In this document: piece after piece, positions 24,191-34,897 of the stretch
Layout: each line of letters starts with the position of its first letter
Position numbering within the stretch: the first letter of the stretch is position 1
Source of the DNA: Photobacterium sp. GB-56
GTDB taxonomy: Bacteria; Pseudomonadota; Gammaproteobacteria; Enterobacterales; Vibrionaceae
Direction of reading: 5' to 3'
Length of the DNA: 64,000 nt
Assembly (NCBI RefSeq): GCF_003026105.1
Contig: NZ_PYNW01000009.1
Location: 1 to 64,000 of the forward strand
Notes under the pieces: model-generated
What the model was told of the DNA's origin: nothing
Seen by the model: only the letters and a program-made list of their open reading frames with translations
Databases searched by the model: none
Position numbers and translations under genes: made by a program

Positions 24191-25174
24191 ATGATATTTA
24201 ATATAAAATCGCTTGCTACCCAACTACATAAAAGTAATAAAAAAGCATTACTGATTAATAGTTTTCGTTATGGGGCCCTTTTTCTGCTTTGTGGCGCGCT
24301 TACCTACAGTACACATGCCATATTTGAGCTTTATACCTCAGCCCAAAGCTCCCACCAGCAAGTCTCTAAACTACAAAAACAAGCCTTAGAGCTCAGTGCA
24401 TCATTATCTGAAGAAACCGCATTAAATAGAACGTTGAACGCGACAATAGAGCAAAAAAAACAAGCCTTAACAATACTTAATCAACGTATTGATGATATGG
24501 AGAGTGTGCTGGGATTAGGTGAAAAAAATAAAGATCTTGATCTTCAAAAACGCGTTAATACCGCTGCGATCAATTCGGCGGTAAAAGCTACCCTGTTTCA
24601 GCTTATTCCTAATGGTGAACCCACTCCAAATGTACAATTAACATCAGGGTTTGGTACCCGTGTGCACCCTATAACTAAACAACGAAAAAGGCATGATGGT
24701 TTAGACTTTGCGGCAAAAAGCGGGACGCCTATTTATGCCCCAGCCGATGCGGTAATAGAAAAAGCGAAGAGCAGCAAACATGGTTATGGTAATCAACTGA
24801 TCTTAAATCACGCCATGGGATTTGTATCGACTTACTCCCATATGAGCAAATTTAATGTCAAAGCAGGACAATTTGTGAATAAAGGGGAATTGATTGGCTG
24901 GACAGGAAATTCAGGTCTTTCCACAGGCCCTCATCTCCATTATGAGATCCACTTTTTAGGAAAACCGTTAAATCCACGTCCCTTCGTCAATTGGGATATT
25001 AAAAACTTCAACACGATCTTTAAAAAAGAACCCAATGTGCAATGGGCATCCTTACTCAACACGGTGGGTAGTATGGTTGAGATGCAGATACAGCTTGCTT
25101 CTAAAAATCATGAAGCAACATTTCAAACCGTTAATCAGCCGAAATCAAATCCCAAACAAACCAACACACCTTAA
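24191..25174 (+). CDS. M23-family peptidoglycan endopeptidase, membrane anchored
   Basis: Zn-dependent peptidase likely to cut peptide crosslinks in peptidoglycan. An N-terminal transmembrane segment (YGALFLLCGALTYSTHAIF) is followed by a coiled coil (about residues 45-110). The LytM/M23 domain shows the GFGTRVHP opening, HDGLDFAA (Zn ligands H and D), then HMSKF and HLHYEIHF (HxH). All four metal ligands are present, so it should be catalytically active, unlike the EnvC/NlpD activators. An in-frame TTG at 24170 would add seven residues; neither start has a strong ribosome site, so the start is uncertain. The C-terminus is Gln/Asn-rich. It is monocistronic between ettA and radA, where Escherichia coli has nadR. 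Confidence 0.85.
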   Translation: MIFNIKSLATQLHKSNKKALLINSFRYGALFLLCGALTYSTHAIFELYTSAQSSHQQVSKLQKQALELSASLSEETALNRTLNATIEQKKQALTILNQRIDDMESVLGLGEKNKDLDLQKRVNTAAINSAVKATLFQLIPNGEPTPNVQLTSGFGTRVHPITKQRKRHDGLDFAAKSGTPIYAPADAVIEKAKSSKHGYGNQLILNHAMGFVSTYSHMSKFNVKAGQFVNKGELIGWTGNSGLSTGPHLHYEIHFLGKPLNPRPFVNWDIKNFNTIFKKEPNVQWASLLNTVGSMVEMQIQLASKNHEATFQTVNQPKSNPKQTNTP

Positions 25175-25240
25175 CGGTGAGCGATAACGAAAAACGAGAG
25201 GCACGGTTCTTTATTCAAAAGAAACACCTCTCGCATTTCA

Positions 25241-26635
25241 TTAATTGATCAGATCTAACAGCTCATGAATGGTTTTGACAGGCGTGATCTTCGCCCCTAA
25301 GCCTTCCATCGATTTATGGTAATTACGGTAAGGGATAAAAATTTCGGTAAAACCATGCTGCGCTGCTTCTTTTACCCGAGGTACACCGCTATCAATTGGG
25401 CGCACATCACCGTTAAGACTGAGCTCTCCCATAATGCACGTAGTACGCGGCACCACAAATTCATTCAGACTACTTAACAACGCCGCCACCAGCGCCAAAT
25501 CAATACAGGTTTCCGACTCGTCAATTTTCAAGCCGCCAACAATATTGAAAAAAGTATCGTGATAAATCTTGGTCTTCGCATGTTTACGTAAGATCCCCGT
25601 TAGCATCTTTATCCGGTTCATATTCAACCCCACACAAACACGCTGTGGAAACTCACCTTCAGTTTCAGTGGTTAAACACTGGATCTCTAACAATAGGTTA
25701 CGGTTACCTTTTCGAATACAGGTAATGGCAGAGCCTGAAGATTCTGTTGTTGAGCCAGATAAAAAGATCTCACTTGGATTATCAACACTGAGCATACCGC
25801 GCTCTGTCATACGGAAAATACCTACCGTATCAACATCACCAAAACGGTTTTTATTGGCACGCAATGTACGTACCTGCCCATCATTGGTATCAATGTGCAG
25901 CAGAGAATCGACAATGTGAACAAGGGTCTGAGGACCGGCAATTTCATTGTTTTTATTCACATGTGCGATCAAAAACATCGTCACATTATTTTGTTTACAG
26001 TACTGCGTTAATGCTTGCGCTGCCGCCTTTACTTGCGATGGCGAACCCGGACTACCATTGGCAAGCTCTGTTGATACCGCCTGAATGGAGTCAATCACCG
26101 CAAACTTGATTTGCTTAACTTCAAGCTCTGCGATGATCGCTTCAACACTGGTTTCCGCCATCAGATATAAATTATCTTCATTGCAATTTAACTTAAGTCG
26201 GTTTACACGGTTCTTAAACTGCGACAGAGATTCTTCTGCTGTACAGTAAAGTGATGGCATCAGCTGTGACATCCGAGAAACCAGATCTGACAATAGCGTT
26301 GTTTTACCCGCCCCTGGATCACCAGAAATAATATTCACTGATCCCGTCGTTAAACCACCGCATAACACACGATCAAGCTCGCCAATGCCCGTTAGCATTT
26401 TTTCAGCTTCAACGGTTTCAACTTCATTGAGTTTTTTAGAACCGCCCCCCACAACACCCGCATAGCCGCCAATACTTGAACGTGCCGAGCTACTGGTTAA
26501 GCCAGACTTGGTGTTAGGGATCGTAAATTCAGTGATCGTATTCCACGATTTACATCCAGAGCACTGACCTTGCCAACGAGCAAAGTCCATCCCACAATCA
26601 CTACAAACATATGCTCGTTTTGCTGCTTTTGCCAT
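25241..26635 (-). CDS. radA: DNA repair protein RadA
   Basis: RecA-like branch-migration motor used in recombinational repair. The N-terminal C4 zinc finger is CSDCGMDFARWQGQCSGC (residues 11-28). Walker A is GDPGAGKTTL near 105, and the RadA-specific KNRFG motif lies near 262. The C-terminal third is Lon-protease-like, without the Ser-Lys dyad (SLNGDVRPI). Length 464 is normal. The gene lies alone on the minus strand, divergent from the PilZ gene, in the order known from Vibrio cholerae (radA-PilZ-serB). Confidence 0.96.
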   Translation of the reverse strand: MAKAAKRAYVCSDCGMDFARWQGQCSGCKSWNTITEFTIPNTKSGLTSSSARSSIGGYAGVVGGGSKKLNEVETVEAEKMLTGIGELDRVLCGGLTTGSVNIISGDPGAGKTTLLSDLVSRMSQLMPSLYCTAEESLSQFKNRVNRLKLNCNEDNLYLMAETSVEAIIAELEVKQIKFAVIDSIQAVSTELANGSPGSPSQVKAAAQALTQYCKQNNVTMFLIAHVNKNNEIAGPQTLVHIVDSLLHIDTNDGQVRTLRANKNRFGDVDTVGIFRMTERGMLSVDNPSEIFLSGSTTESSGSAITCIRKGNRNLLLEIQCLTTETEGEFPQRVCVGLNMNRIKMLTGILRKHAKTKIYHDTFFNIVGGLKIDESETCIDLALVAALLSSLNEFVVPRTTCIMGELSLNGDVRPIDSGVPRVKEAAQHGFTEIFIPYRNYHKSMEGLGAKITPVKTIHELLDLIN

Positions 26636-26782
26636 TCTTTACCCTAAATGTCTAATCCATCGAATAAACCAATATTATTCAATGTAAACCTCAACTTAAA
26701 TGTGAATTTTTGTTACTTTACATTAAACTTTTATCACCATTAGCAGATAATACTATCAGTGAATCTTTTAACAGAAAATAAA

Positions 26783-29134
26783 ATGCAGTTGGACGATTAC
26801 AAAGCACTCATAGAGCAACTACTACCTGCTTATGGAAGTGAAGATTTCCACCAAGTTTTTGATAGTTTAACCAGTAATGAATCAGGGCCGATCAAACTCC
26901 GTATCAAAATGGAAATTAATCGGTTAATGGCCCCGTGCAAAAAAATCATTGATTTACGTGGTCGTGTAAAAGGTCAATGCCGCTCTTATACTTTTAATGG
27001 TCAAACCCATTGGCTTGATGATGTTGCTATTAATATTCTTCACCGCCGTAGTAAGGTCTTCAATAATCAATATTGCGTTGGTCTCTATGAGGCCTTGGTG
27101 AACACGCATAATAATTTTAGAGAATTACATCAACAAGGTGAGCGTGCAACATCGACGGAGAAAAAAGTAACCACAGAGTTATTTACCGCTAATTTGATCC
27201 GTTTTGGTCATTATCTCCATCGAGAAGAAAACCGACTGCAAATTAGCACCCCCGTAACTATCAGCATTCCTTTTAATCAACAGATCTGGGGAATGACAAC
27301 GGATCTTTCTTCATCAGGAGCGAAATTTAAAGTCCCTTCGGCCTTTAGCTATCGGTTAGGACAGACTATTGATGCTTACTTCCCACAATTGGCAGAAATA
27401 CACAATGAGCCTCTTTTAGAGCAACCTCATCGCTATCGGGTATTAGGCATTGATGATAACCCTGAAGACGCTAGCTTTAAATGGCTACGTCTCATTGCGC
27501 TAAGTGAAAATGAAGCGTTAAAAAAGCTGATCATCGCTAGTCAAAATAAAGGCATACTCCGCCATCGAAATAATCATGAAGATAAAATTATTCAGGCGCG
27601 TACCCAAGGCTATGAACATTGCTTTCTTAAACATACCGTCGGGCTGCCTCTCTTTTTCTCTGATACTGAGCTTAAATACGCTTTACTGACCGATCACAAC
27701 CGTTATTTATGGCAATACTGGCACGATGAACGTAATCAGCCCGTGATCAATCAATTATTATCAGAGCAGCGTATTGCTTCACTTGGACATAAAGGGCTAA
27801 AGCAATCTAGCACCTTAATTTATTGCTTCCATCACGATCATCAAGGCCACCGTTATTTTTATTCTGCCGCTTTACCTGAAATGGACCAAGAACAACGCCG
27901 TATTTTTTGGCAATTAGGCTCGCACCGTGATAGTTGGCGAGTGATGCGGTTGACGGTTTCCCCTTTACGTCAACAAGAGCTTGAGAAGCTCAATGATGTT
28001 GCCCCTGAAATGATTGAGAAATTCCAAGATCTCACCCATGTTGGGGTTCTGCAAGATATCACCCATAAAAATACCCAATCAGATTATCATTTAACGCAGA
28101 AATCAACGTTATCCAGCCAAGCGATCAACCCATTTAGACATCCTAAAAATCCGGTTTGTTTGGCTGAAGCGATCCATTTTGATCCAAAACCTCAACGCAG
28201 TGAATCTCGTTTTAGCTATAAAACAACGATCTCGTTATATCAACAAGGGCAATTAATTAGCCATGGCCACTCTATCGACTTTTCGAGCCGTGGACTCAAT
28301 ATTAATCTTGATACGCCATTTCGCTGTAAAAAAGATGATCACGTTACGATTAAATTTGAGCAACTACAGCGCTTGGCTAAACTCGACATCTTAGCCCGTA
28401 TGCCCTATCAAGTGATTCGGACTAGCCCTAACGGAAAAAATATCCAACTTACGATACGAGATAGTCAAGAATCACGCATCGGTGAAAAGTTTTTACGTAA
28501 ACTTATTCAAAATAATGAAGAAAGGTTCGCTCTTTGTGAGGAGCAACTTCCCTCGCCTGCTATGTTACTTGCTATGCACCAAATGCTATTAACCCGTTTA
28601 AATAGCATTCCTTATTTTGCCGAAAAGATAGATCACAAAATAAAAGTCAAAGCTGTTGGATCAAACTTTCCACTGTCGCCACTCGCTGATATTTTTTATC
28701 AGCTGGGCGAGCAAAAACATTTTGAACTTGGCTTACTGTTTAAGCGTCGAGTAAATGAAATGTTAGCTTATCCAATGCGTCCTATCGAGAATATACGTGA
28801 ACCTTATGTCCATGAACTCTATATCGCTTTTGAGCAAATTGATGGCAAGGTAAAAAAGATAGCAGTTAAAGCTAGCTATGAGTTTGAAAGCGTCGAAGAG
28901 CGTATTCGCTTTATCTCATTTGCACGAAAAAGCGGTAGCTTTATCGCTATTCGTGTCACCGCCTTACCTATTTTTAATCCTTTAACAGCATTAATTGGTG
29001 AAAAACTGAGTGAATTAGCGCGTTTAACTCTCCATCGAGCACGAGCTTTAGAAGCCGAATTTATTTCTTTGATCGGTTGCGGCGAAATCTTTGATATAAC
29101 AGATGAAGTGTTAGTTCGATTAGAGATCAGCTAA
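26783..29134 (+). CDS. Two-domain PilZ c-di-GMP receptor, PlzC-like
   Basis: A large cytoplasmic protein with two PilZ domains. In the long-form numbering (GTG start at 26759) domain 1 has RxxxR at 155-159 (REENR) and DxSxxG at 182-187 (DLSSSG). Domain 2 has RxxxR at 480-484 (RSESR) and DFSSRG about 25 residues on. Both c-di-GMP-binding signatures are complete, so both may bind ligand. Synteny between radA and serB is the same as for VC2344 (PlzC) in Vibrio cholerae, and the N-terminus MQLDDYKALIEQLLPAYG supports ATG 26783 over the GTG. The C-terminal 200 residues have no motif I know. Likely adjusts motility or biofilm in response to c-di-GMP; the output mechanism is unknown. Confidence 0.85.
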   Translation: MQLDDYKALIEQLLPAYGSEDFHQVFDSLTSNESGPIKLRIKMEINRLMAPCKKIIDLRGRVKGQCRSYTFNGQTHWLDDVAINILHRRSKVFNNQYCVGLYEALVNTHNNFRELHQQGERATSTEKKVTTELFTANLIRFGHYLHREENRLQISTPVTISIPFNQQIWGMTTDLSSSGAKFKVPSAFSYRLGQTIDAYFPQLAEIHNEPLLEQPHRYRVLGIDDNPEDASFKWLRLIALSENEALKKLIIASQNKGILRHRNNHEDKIIQARTQGYEHCFLKHTVGLPLFFSDTELKYALLTDHNRYLWQYWHDERNQPVINQLLSEQRIASLGHKGLKQSSTLIYCFHHDHQGHRYFYSAALPEMDQEQRRIFWQLGSHRDSWRVMRLTVSPLRQQELEKLNDVAPEMIEKFQDLTHVGVLQDITHKNTQSDYHLTQKSTLSSQAINPFRHPKNPVCLAEAIHFDPKPQRSESRFSYKTTISLYQQGQLISHGHSIDFSSRGLNINLDTPFRCKKDDHVTIKFEQLQRLAKLDILARMPYQVIRTSPNGKNIQLTIRDSQESRIGEKFLRKLIQNNEERFALCEEQLPSPAMLLAMHQMLLTRLNSIPYFAEKIDHKIKVKAVGSNFPLSPLADIFYQLGEQKHFELGLLFKRRVNEMLAYPMRPIENIREPYVHELYIAFEQIDGKVKKIAVKASYEFESVEERIRFISFARKSGSFIAIRVTALPIFNPLTALIGEKLSELARLTLHRARALEAEFISLIGCGEIFDITDEVLVRLEIS

Positions 29135-29155
29135 TAACGCTTTTCTTTAGCCATT

Positions 29156-29207
29156 AAAAAAGCCGTTGATCGTTTCTATAATAAATAGAGACAATCAACG
29201 GCTTTTT
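29156..29207. terminator. Bidirectional terminator between the PilZ gene and serB
   Basis: AAAAAGCCGTTGAT (29156-29169) pairs with ATCAACGGCTTTTT (29194-29207), extended by a partial inner stem, between convergent genes. Confidence 0.85.
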
Positions 29208-29224
29208 ATCTATTTCTAAATGGC

Positions 29225-30190
29225 TTACCAGCTTAGTCGTTGCGGTACGAGCGATGCTGATAAGATACATAAAATACCACCGAGATCAGCGTGGCGGATC
29301 ACGGCAGGTGCTTGTTGTTCAACTTTCGGTTTCGCGTGATAAGCAATCCCTAAACCTGCCGCTTTCATCATCACCAGATCATTTGCTCCATCACCTACAG
29401 CGACCGTATTATGTGGTTCGATATCATATTGCTCAGCAAGACTTTGCAAGATATTCGCTTTTGCTTGCGCATCCACCACATCACCAAGAACATTCCCCGT
29501 TAATTTACCATCAACGATTTCTAATTGATTTGAGAACGCCCCAACTAAGTTTAACTCTTGCTGTAAATAATCAGAGAAATAAGTAAAGCCACCAGACGCA
29601 ATCGCGACTTTCCACCCATAGGCATGCAATGTTGCCACTACTTCACGCATCTCAGGCATAAAGGGTAAGTTTTCTTTTACTTGAGCCAATATCGCTTCAT
29701 CGGCACCTTCGAGTGTACCAACACGTTGACGTAAACTCTGCTCAAAATCGAGTTCACCTTGCATCGCTCGCTCTGTCACTTCAGCGACTTGCTCTCCCAC
29801 ACCAGCTAACTTAGCGATTTCATCAATACATTCAATTTGAATCGCGGTAGAGTCCATATCAAAAACAACTAAACCTGGCTCCGCTAATTCAGGAAGATCG
29901 GAAAGTTGGAAGTAATCTAACTGTAATTCAGCCAGTATTTGCTCTGCTTGCTCAGTAAGATCATTAGCGATCGTGAAAACATCATAAGATCCCACTTTCC
30001 AGCCAGCCAGCAATTGAAGATCACCGTGTACTGCACTATTTAATAATTCAACATCATAATGGCTAATATTTTTCCCATAAAATAACCATTGCGCTTGGCG
30101 TTTATCACCATTGGTTACCGTTAATAATTGTGGGAAACGTTTATACAGCGTGGGGTGTTTTTTTATTTTCAGCACGTACTCAATATCCAT
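29225..30190 (-). CDS. serB: Phosphoserine phosphatase
   Basis: Last step of serine synthesis: hydrolysis of L-phosphoserine. HAD-superfamily motifs are complete: FDMDSTAIQIECIDEIA (nucleophile Asp and DxDxT) near residue 110, SGG (motif II) near 200, and GDGANDLVM (motif IV) near 268. An ACT-like N-terminal extension of about 95 residues is present, as in proteobacterial SerB. 321 residues. Divergent from ytjB, the same arrangement as in Escherichia coli. Confidence 0.95.
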   Translation of the reverse strand: MDIEYVLKIKKHPTLYKRFPQLLTVTNGDKRQAQWLFYGKNISHYDVELLNSAVHGDLQLLAGWKVGSYDVFTIANDLTEQAEQILAELQLDYFQLSDLPELAEPGLVVFDMDSTAIQIECIDEIAKLAGVGEQVAEVTERAMQGELDFEQSLRQRVGTLEGADEAILAQVKENLPFMPEMREVVATLHAYGWKVAIASGGFTYFSDYLQQELNLVGAFSNQLEIVDGKLTGNVLGDVVDAQAKANILQSLAEQYDIEPHNTVAVGDGANDLVMMKAAGLGIAYHAKPKVEQQAPAVIRHADLGGILCILSASLVPQRLSW

Positions 30191-30523
30191 ATTATTTATC
30201 CTAAAAGTAACTTATTGCTATATTACGATGATTTAAATGGCAATATCGTAATAATGGTGCAATTTGTCGCTACTTCTTTACAAACTACCGATACTGATAG
30301 TGAAGAGCAACCCAAAAATGTTACTAAACTGTAATGAAACATAGTTAATTTTCACTTATTTATCTTAAATAAATACAATAAAAAGAGTAATTATTTATGA
30401 CTAAATATCAGAACGGACATTTAACCATCTGTTTTTATTACTAATAAATCAAATAAACAGGAATATTCTTAACGACTCTATTATCGTGTAAAATACCATC
30501 AGAACACAGCAAAGGTTAACTCG
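30191..30523. promoter_or_regulatory. Divergent promoter region of serB and ytjB
   Basis: About 330 AT-rich bases without a credible coding frame. It must hold both promoters. I see no operator I would name. Confidence 0.4.
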
Positions 30524-31138
30524 ATGATAAAGTGGAAAAAGAAACGCTGGCAACATCTAGGACGGCTTTCTGTTCTCCTATTATGTGGCTTAGTATTAAT
30601 TGGAATGCTGGAATACAGCGCGCTCTTAACCCAGCGTAACTACCAAATGCTAAGTGAGCAAACTCAAACATTATCACGTATGTTAGTACGACAAGCAGCA
30701 GAAAATGCAGCCAGTGATATTACGGATAATAACCAAGATAAATTACAAAAATTGGTGAATAACTTATCCGATGAGCCATTAATTTTGGACGCCACTATCT
30801 ACAATATTGAAGGTGTGACCTTGGCGAAAACTGATAACTCAATGCCATTGACACAACTGACAGGGCTATCAACACCGCTTGCGATGGCCAGCATTGGTCG
30901 CCAGCAAATTGTTGAGCCTATTTTTGCTAATAAGCATGTGATTGGTTTTGTTCGTATTACGCTTGAGCACAATAAATTGTTAGCCAATGCCAAAGACCAA
31001 ATTCATTATATGACCCGTATTATTCGAGGCTTAACACTGGCTTCATTGATGATTGGGGTGTTGCTTGCTTTTACCTTCGGTCGCAGAAAGGATATTTGGC
31101 ACTTTCCGTTTTTTCTTACCGCAAACGCGAAAGACTAA
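30524..31138 (+). CDS. ytjB: YtjB/Smp-family membrane protein
   Basis: A 204-residue inner-membrane protein with a basic N-terminus, one membrane span at about 15-35 (LSVLLLCGLVLIGMLEYSALL), a periplasmic domain of about 120 residues, and a second span at about 168-188. The layout and position divergent from serB match YtjB (Smp, AhpA-like). The periplasmic part resembles a sensor-type domain. Function in the family is poorly defined, so only the family is called. It is followed by a shared terminator. Confidence 0.8.
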   Translation: MIKWKKKRWQHLGRLSVLLLCGLVLIGMLEYSALLTQRNYQMLSEQTQTLSRMLVRQAAENAASDITDNNQDKLQKLVNNLSDEPLILDATIYNIEGVTLAKTDNSMPLTQLTGLSTPLAMASIGRQQIVEPIFANKHVIGFVRITLEHNKLLANAKDQIHYMTRIIRGLTLASLMIGVLLAFTFGRRKDIWHFPFFLTANAKD

Positions 31139-31173
31139 ATACGGTTTGTTAATCGCAGGCAAATTAACAAGAT

Positions 31174-31210
31174 AAAAAAAACGGAAACAGCTCGCTGTTT
31201 CCGTTTTTTT
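31174..31210. terminator. Bidirectional terminator between ytjB and deoD
   Basis: ACGGAAACAG and CTGTTTCCGT form a perfect 10-bp stem with loop CTCG, flanked by AAAAAAAA and TTTTTTT, between convergent genes. Confidence 0.92.
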
Positions 31211-31228
31211 GTGCGCAATCAGTAAAGA

Positions 31229-31951
31229 TTATGCTTCTGCATCACCTAGGATCACAGAATCTAACGCGATTTCAATCATCTCGTTGAATGTTAATTGACG
31301 CTCTTCCGATGTTGTTGCTTCGCCACGTAGGATGTGATCAGAAACAGTACAGATAGTTAATGCTTTAGCACCAAACTCAGCTGCAACACCATAGATACCA
31401 GCCGCTTCCATCTCAACACCAACGATGCCGTACTTATCCATTGTTTTGAAGAATTCAAAATCAGGATTGTAGAACAGATCAGCAGAGAAGATATTACCCA
31501 CTTTAACTGGGATACCTTTCGCTTTTGCTGCATCTACCGCATTTTGTACCATGCCGAAATCAGCAATCGCTGCAAAGTCATGACCGCCAAAACGAATACG
31601 GTTTACTTTAGAATCTGTTGATGCGCCCATACCGATAACAACATCACGTAACTTAACGTCATCACGTACAGCACCACAACTACCCACACGAATGATTTTC
31701 TTCACACCAAAATCTTTAATTAATTCTGTTGCGTAGATAGAACATGATGGAATACCCATACCATGGCCCATAACTGAGATCGTGCGACCTTTGTATGTGC
31801 CCGTGAAGCCTAACATACTACGTACGTTACATACTTCTTTTGCATCATCTAGGAAAGTTTCAGCGATGTATTTAGCACGTAGCGGATCGCCCGGCATTAA
31901 AACGACATCTGCAAAATCACCCATTTCAGCATTAATATGTGGAGTAGCCAT
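31229..31951 (-). CDS. deoD: Purine nucleoside phosphorylase DeoD
   Basis: Cytoplasmic hexameric enzyme splitting purine (deoxy)nucleosides with phosphate into base and (deoxy)ribose-1-phosphate. The N-terminal [31 protein letters not shown] and the VGVEMEAAG box near residue 178 are diagnostic, and the catalytic Asp is in [10 protein letters not shown] near 204. 240 residues. It is last in the deo cluster, but 172 bases and a terminator-like hairpin separate it from deoB, so it may have its own promoter. Confidence 0.97.
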   Translation of the reverse strand: MATPHINAEMGDFADVVLMPGDPLRAKYIAETFLDDAKEVCNVRSMLGFTGTYKGRTISVMGHGMGIPSCSIYATELIKDFGVKKIIRVGSCGAVRDDVKLRDVVIGMGASTDSKVNRIRFGGHDFAAIADFGMVQNAVDAAKAKGIPVKVGNIFSADLFYNPDFEFFKTMDKYGIVGVEMEAAGIYGVAAEFGAKALTICTVSDHILRGEATTSEERQLTFNEMIEIALDSVILGDAEA

Positions 31952-32082
31952 AGTTGTATCCTTTTCCTAATTTTAGTTAGCTGTCAGTGTTGAAAATTAA
32001 TCACTAACGTTTAGCTAAACATGCTGTGATTGCCCGACATTATAAAGTGGAAAATGCTGAACAATCATGTCTTTTAAAGAAT

Positions 32083-32113
32083 AAATAAGGGTAAATAAGA
32101 TTTACCCTTATTT
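32083..32113 (-). terminator. Hairpin between deoB and deoD
   Basis: AAATAAGGGTAAA pairs perfectly with TTTACCCTTATTT with a 5-base loop, just past the deoB stop on the minus strand. Because it lies inside the deo gene order, it may attenuate rather than fully stop transcription. Confidence 0.7.
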
Positions 32114-32123
32114 TAAATTTTAG

Positions 32124-33344
32124 TTATAGAAACGACTTACCGTATTCCATATCTGTTGTACCGAAGTACTCAGCTAGGCTCTGACCAATATCAGCAAAGC
32201 TTTCACGTAAACCTAATGAGCCCGGCTTAATCTTAGGTCCTGAAACAAGTACAGGAATATGCTCACGTGTATGATCAGTACCAGGCCATGTTGGATCACA
32301 ACCATGATCGGCGGTAATGATCAGTACATCGTCACCTTGAAGTAACGCTAAAATCTCAGGAAGACGGCGATCGAAATACTCAAGCGCAGCCGCATAACCC
32401 GCAACATTACGACGGTGACCGTAGGCTGAATCAAAATCAACAAAGTTGGTAAATATAATAGTGTTGTCACCCGCTTGTTTCATTTGTTCAAGTGTTGCAT
32501 CAAATAAAGCAGGAATACCTGTCGCTTTTACTTTGCTTGAAATACCACAGCCGGCATAGATATCAGAAATTTTACCAATCGATACCACTTCACCTTGTTT
32601 TTCATCAACAAGCTTTTGCAAGATCGTTGCTGCTGGCGGCTCAAGCGACAAGTCACGGCGATTCCCTGTACGCTCAAATTGACCTTTACCCGCACCGATA
32701 AATGGACGCGCGATAACACGACCAATGTTGTAATCTTCTAGCTCTTCACGCGCAATTTGGCAAAGCTCTAATAAACGCTCTAAACCGAATGTTTCTTCAT
32801 GACACGCAATTTGGAATACTGAGTCAGCAGACGTATAGAAGATAGGCATCCCTGTCTTCATGTGCTCTTCACCCAAATCATCAAGCACTTGTGTACCTGA
32901 TGCATGGCAGTTACCTAAGAAACTATCTAAACCTGCACGAGCAAGAATACGATCGGTCAGTTCTTTAGGAAAACTGTTTTCTTTATCGCTAAAGTAACCC
33001 CATTCAAACAATACGGGTACACCGGCAATTTCCCAGTGACCAGACGGTGTGTCCTTACCAGAAGAAAGTTCTTGCGCATGGCCATAAGCACCAGTGATCT
33101 CGGAATTTGGATCCATGCCTTCAGGGAAGCTACCGCATGATTCTTCACACGCTTTCGCTAAACCAAGTTTAGTTAAATTAGGTAAGTGTAATGGACCGTT
33201 GCGATCGCCATTATTGGCTTCGCCACGCGCACACGCCTGTGCTATATGGCCTAAGGTATTTGCACCTACATCACCAAATTTATCAGCGTCTGCAGAGGCA
33301 CCAATACCAAAAGAATCTAGCACTAAAATAATTGAACGTTTCAT
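32124..33344 (-). CDS. deoB: Phosphopentomutase
   Basis: Interconverts (deoxy)ribose-1-phosphate and 5-phosphate, feeding DeoC. Alkaline-phosphatase-fold metalloenzyme with [16 protein letters not shown] at the N-terminus (metal Asp), [11 protein letters not shown] near residue 90 (phosphorylated Thr), and [11 protein letters not shown] near 345. I chose ATG 33344, which follows GGAGTAACG and is 10 bases after the deoA stop, giving 406 residues. The longer in-frame start at 33416 lies inside deoA and has no ribosome site. Confidence 0.96.
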   Translation of the reverse strand: MKRSIILVLDSFGIGASADADKFGDVGANTLGHIAQACARGEANNGDRNGPLHLPNLTKLGLAKACEESCGSFPEGMDPNSEITGAYGHAQELSSGKDTPSGHWEIAGVPVLFEWGYFSDKENSFPKELTDRILARAGLDSFLGNCHASGTQVLDDLGEEHMKTGMPIFYTSADSVFQIACHEETFGLERLLELCQIAREELEDYNIGRVIARPFIGAGKGQFERTGNRRDLSLEPPAATILQKLVDEKQGEVVSIGKISDIYAGCGISSKVKATGIPALFDATLEQMKQAGDNTIIFTNFVDFDSAYGHRRNVAGYAAALEYFDRRLPEILALLQGDDVLIITADHGCDPTWPGTDHTREHIPVLVSGPKIKPGSLGLRESFADIGQSLAEYFGTTDMEYGKSFL

Positions 33345-33354
33345 CGTTACTCCA

Positions 33355-34686
33355 TTACACATCTTGTTTGGTGATACGTCGGTAAACTTCAGGTGTCGCT
33401 TCAGGTTTGTTCTCATTCACCGTAATATTACTGCGAATCGCTTTCGCTGCTTCTTCCCATTGCGCTTCAGTACGAGCATGTACCATTGCAAGAGGGGTAT
33501 CAGCGTAAACTTCATCACCTAAACGGATCATGTCGCTAAAACCAACCGCATAGTCAATATTATCGCTAGCAACACGACGACCACCGCCCATACCAACAAC
33601 CGCCATACCTAAGCCACGCGTATCCATAGCATGAGCAAAACCTGTTGTTTCAGCAAATACTGGTTTTACAATCTCAGTTTTCTCTAAATAGTTGTCATAA
33701 TTCTCGATAAAATCAGTAGGGCCACCTAAGCCTGCTACCATTTTACCAAACCGCTCAGCGGCTTGACCGTTGTCTAATACGGCCTGTAGTTTTACACGCG
33801 CTTGTTGGGTATCAGCTGCTAATTTACTGATCACTAACATTTCAGCACACAGTGCCATGGTGACTTCAAACAAACGAGAGTTACGGTATTCACCAGTTAG
33901 AAACTGGACCGCTTCACGCACTTCAACTGCGTTACCCGCGCTTGATGCTAATACTTGGTTCATGTCGGTTAGCAATGCAGATGTACATGTACCCGCACCA
34001 TTTGCCACTGCTACAATTGATTTCGCAAGCTCTTCAGAGGCTTGGTACGTTGGCATGAAAGCACCAGAGCCTACTTTCACATCCATGACGAGGTAATCTA
34101 AGCCCGCCGCCAATTTCTTCGATAAAATAGAAGCGGTAATAAGTGAGATATTATCAACCGTCGCGGTTACATCACGAGTTGCGTACACACGTTTATCCGC
34201 TGGTGCTAAATCACCGGTCTGACCAATAATTGCCACACCGGCTTCTTTGGTTACTTTACCGAAAACGTCATTGGTTGGTGTGATGTTATAACCAGGGATA
34301 GCTTCTAACTTATCTAATGTCCCCCCCGTATGACCTAAGCCACGACCAGAGATCATCGGTACATAACCACCACATGCTGCCACCATTGCACCTAGCATCA
34401 GTGAAGTAACATCACCGACACCGCCAGTTGAGTGCTTATCAACAATAGGACCATCAAAGTGCATGTATCCCCAATCAATCACCATGCCTGAATCACGCAT
34501 CGCACAAGTTAAGGCAACGCGCTCATCCATCGTCATATCATTAAAATAAATCGCCATTGCAAATGCGGCGATTTGGCCTTCAGAGACGGTGTCTTTCGCT
34601 ACACCTTGAATGAAAAAGTTAATTTCATCGGCGCTTAATTCAATATTGTCACGCTTTTTACGAATGATTTCTTGAGGTAAGTACAT
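33355..34686 (-). CDS. deoA: Thymidine phosphorylase
   Basis: Phosphorolysis of thymidine and deoxyuridine to base and deoxyribose-1-phosphate. The family signature [20 protein letters not shown] lies near residues 113-132, with KHSTGGVGD (phosphate binding) near 84. 443 residues, normal length. It precedes deoB closely; 211 bases and a hairpin separate it from deoC upstream. Confidence 0.97.
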   Translation of the reverse strand: MYLPQEIIRKKRDNIELSADEINFFIQGVAKDTVSEGQIAAFAMAIYFNDMTMDERVALTCAMRDSGMVIDWGYMHFDGPIVDKHSTGGVGDVTSLMLGAMVAACGGYVPMISGRGLGHTGGTLDKLEAIPGYNITPTNDVFGKVTKEAGVAIIGQTGDLAPADKRVYATRDVTATVDNISLITASILSKKLAAGLDYLVMDVKVGSGAFMPTYQASEELAKSIVAVANGAGTCTSALLTDMNQVLASSAGNAVEVREAVQFLTGEYRNSRLFEVTMALCAEMLVISKLAADTQQARVKLQAVLDNGQAAERFGKMVAGLGGPTDFIENYDNYLEKTEIVKPVFAETTGFAHAMDTRGLGMAVVGMGGGRRVASDNIDYAVGFSDMIRLGDEVYADTPLAMVHARTEAQWEEAAKAIRSNITVNENKPEATPEVYRRITKQDV

Positions 34687-34861
34687 GCTGTTCCTCTTAC
34701 TTTTAATTCAGCGAAGTAGGGTCACCAATGCTTAAATTGTGTTTTATTTTGCTTTATTTCTAAATTTTAGGTGCAAAAAAGGCAACAACCGCGAAAATGC
34801 AGTGCTGGAAAAAGCCAATTCAAGAATTAGTACGGCATTTATAATGCCGACAAAGAGTTAA

Positions 34862-34890
34862 AACAAGGTGGCACATCACCACCTTGTTTA
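34862..34890 (-). terminator. Hairpin between deoC and deoA
   Basis: AAACAAGGTGG pairs perfectly with CCACCTTGTTT around a 7-base loop, starting 7 bases past the deoC stop. On the minus strand it is followed by TTTTAAC. It could terminate part of the transcription, so deoC would be made in excess. Confidence 0.65.
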
Positions 34891-34897
34891 CAAAGGA

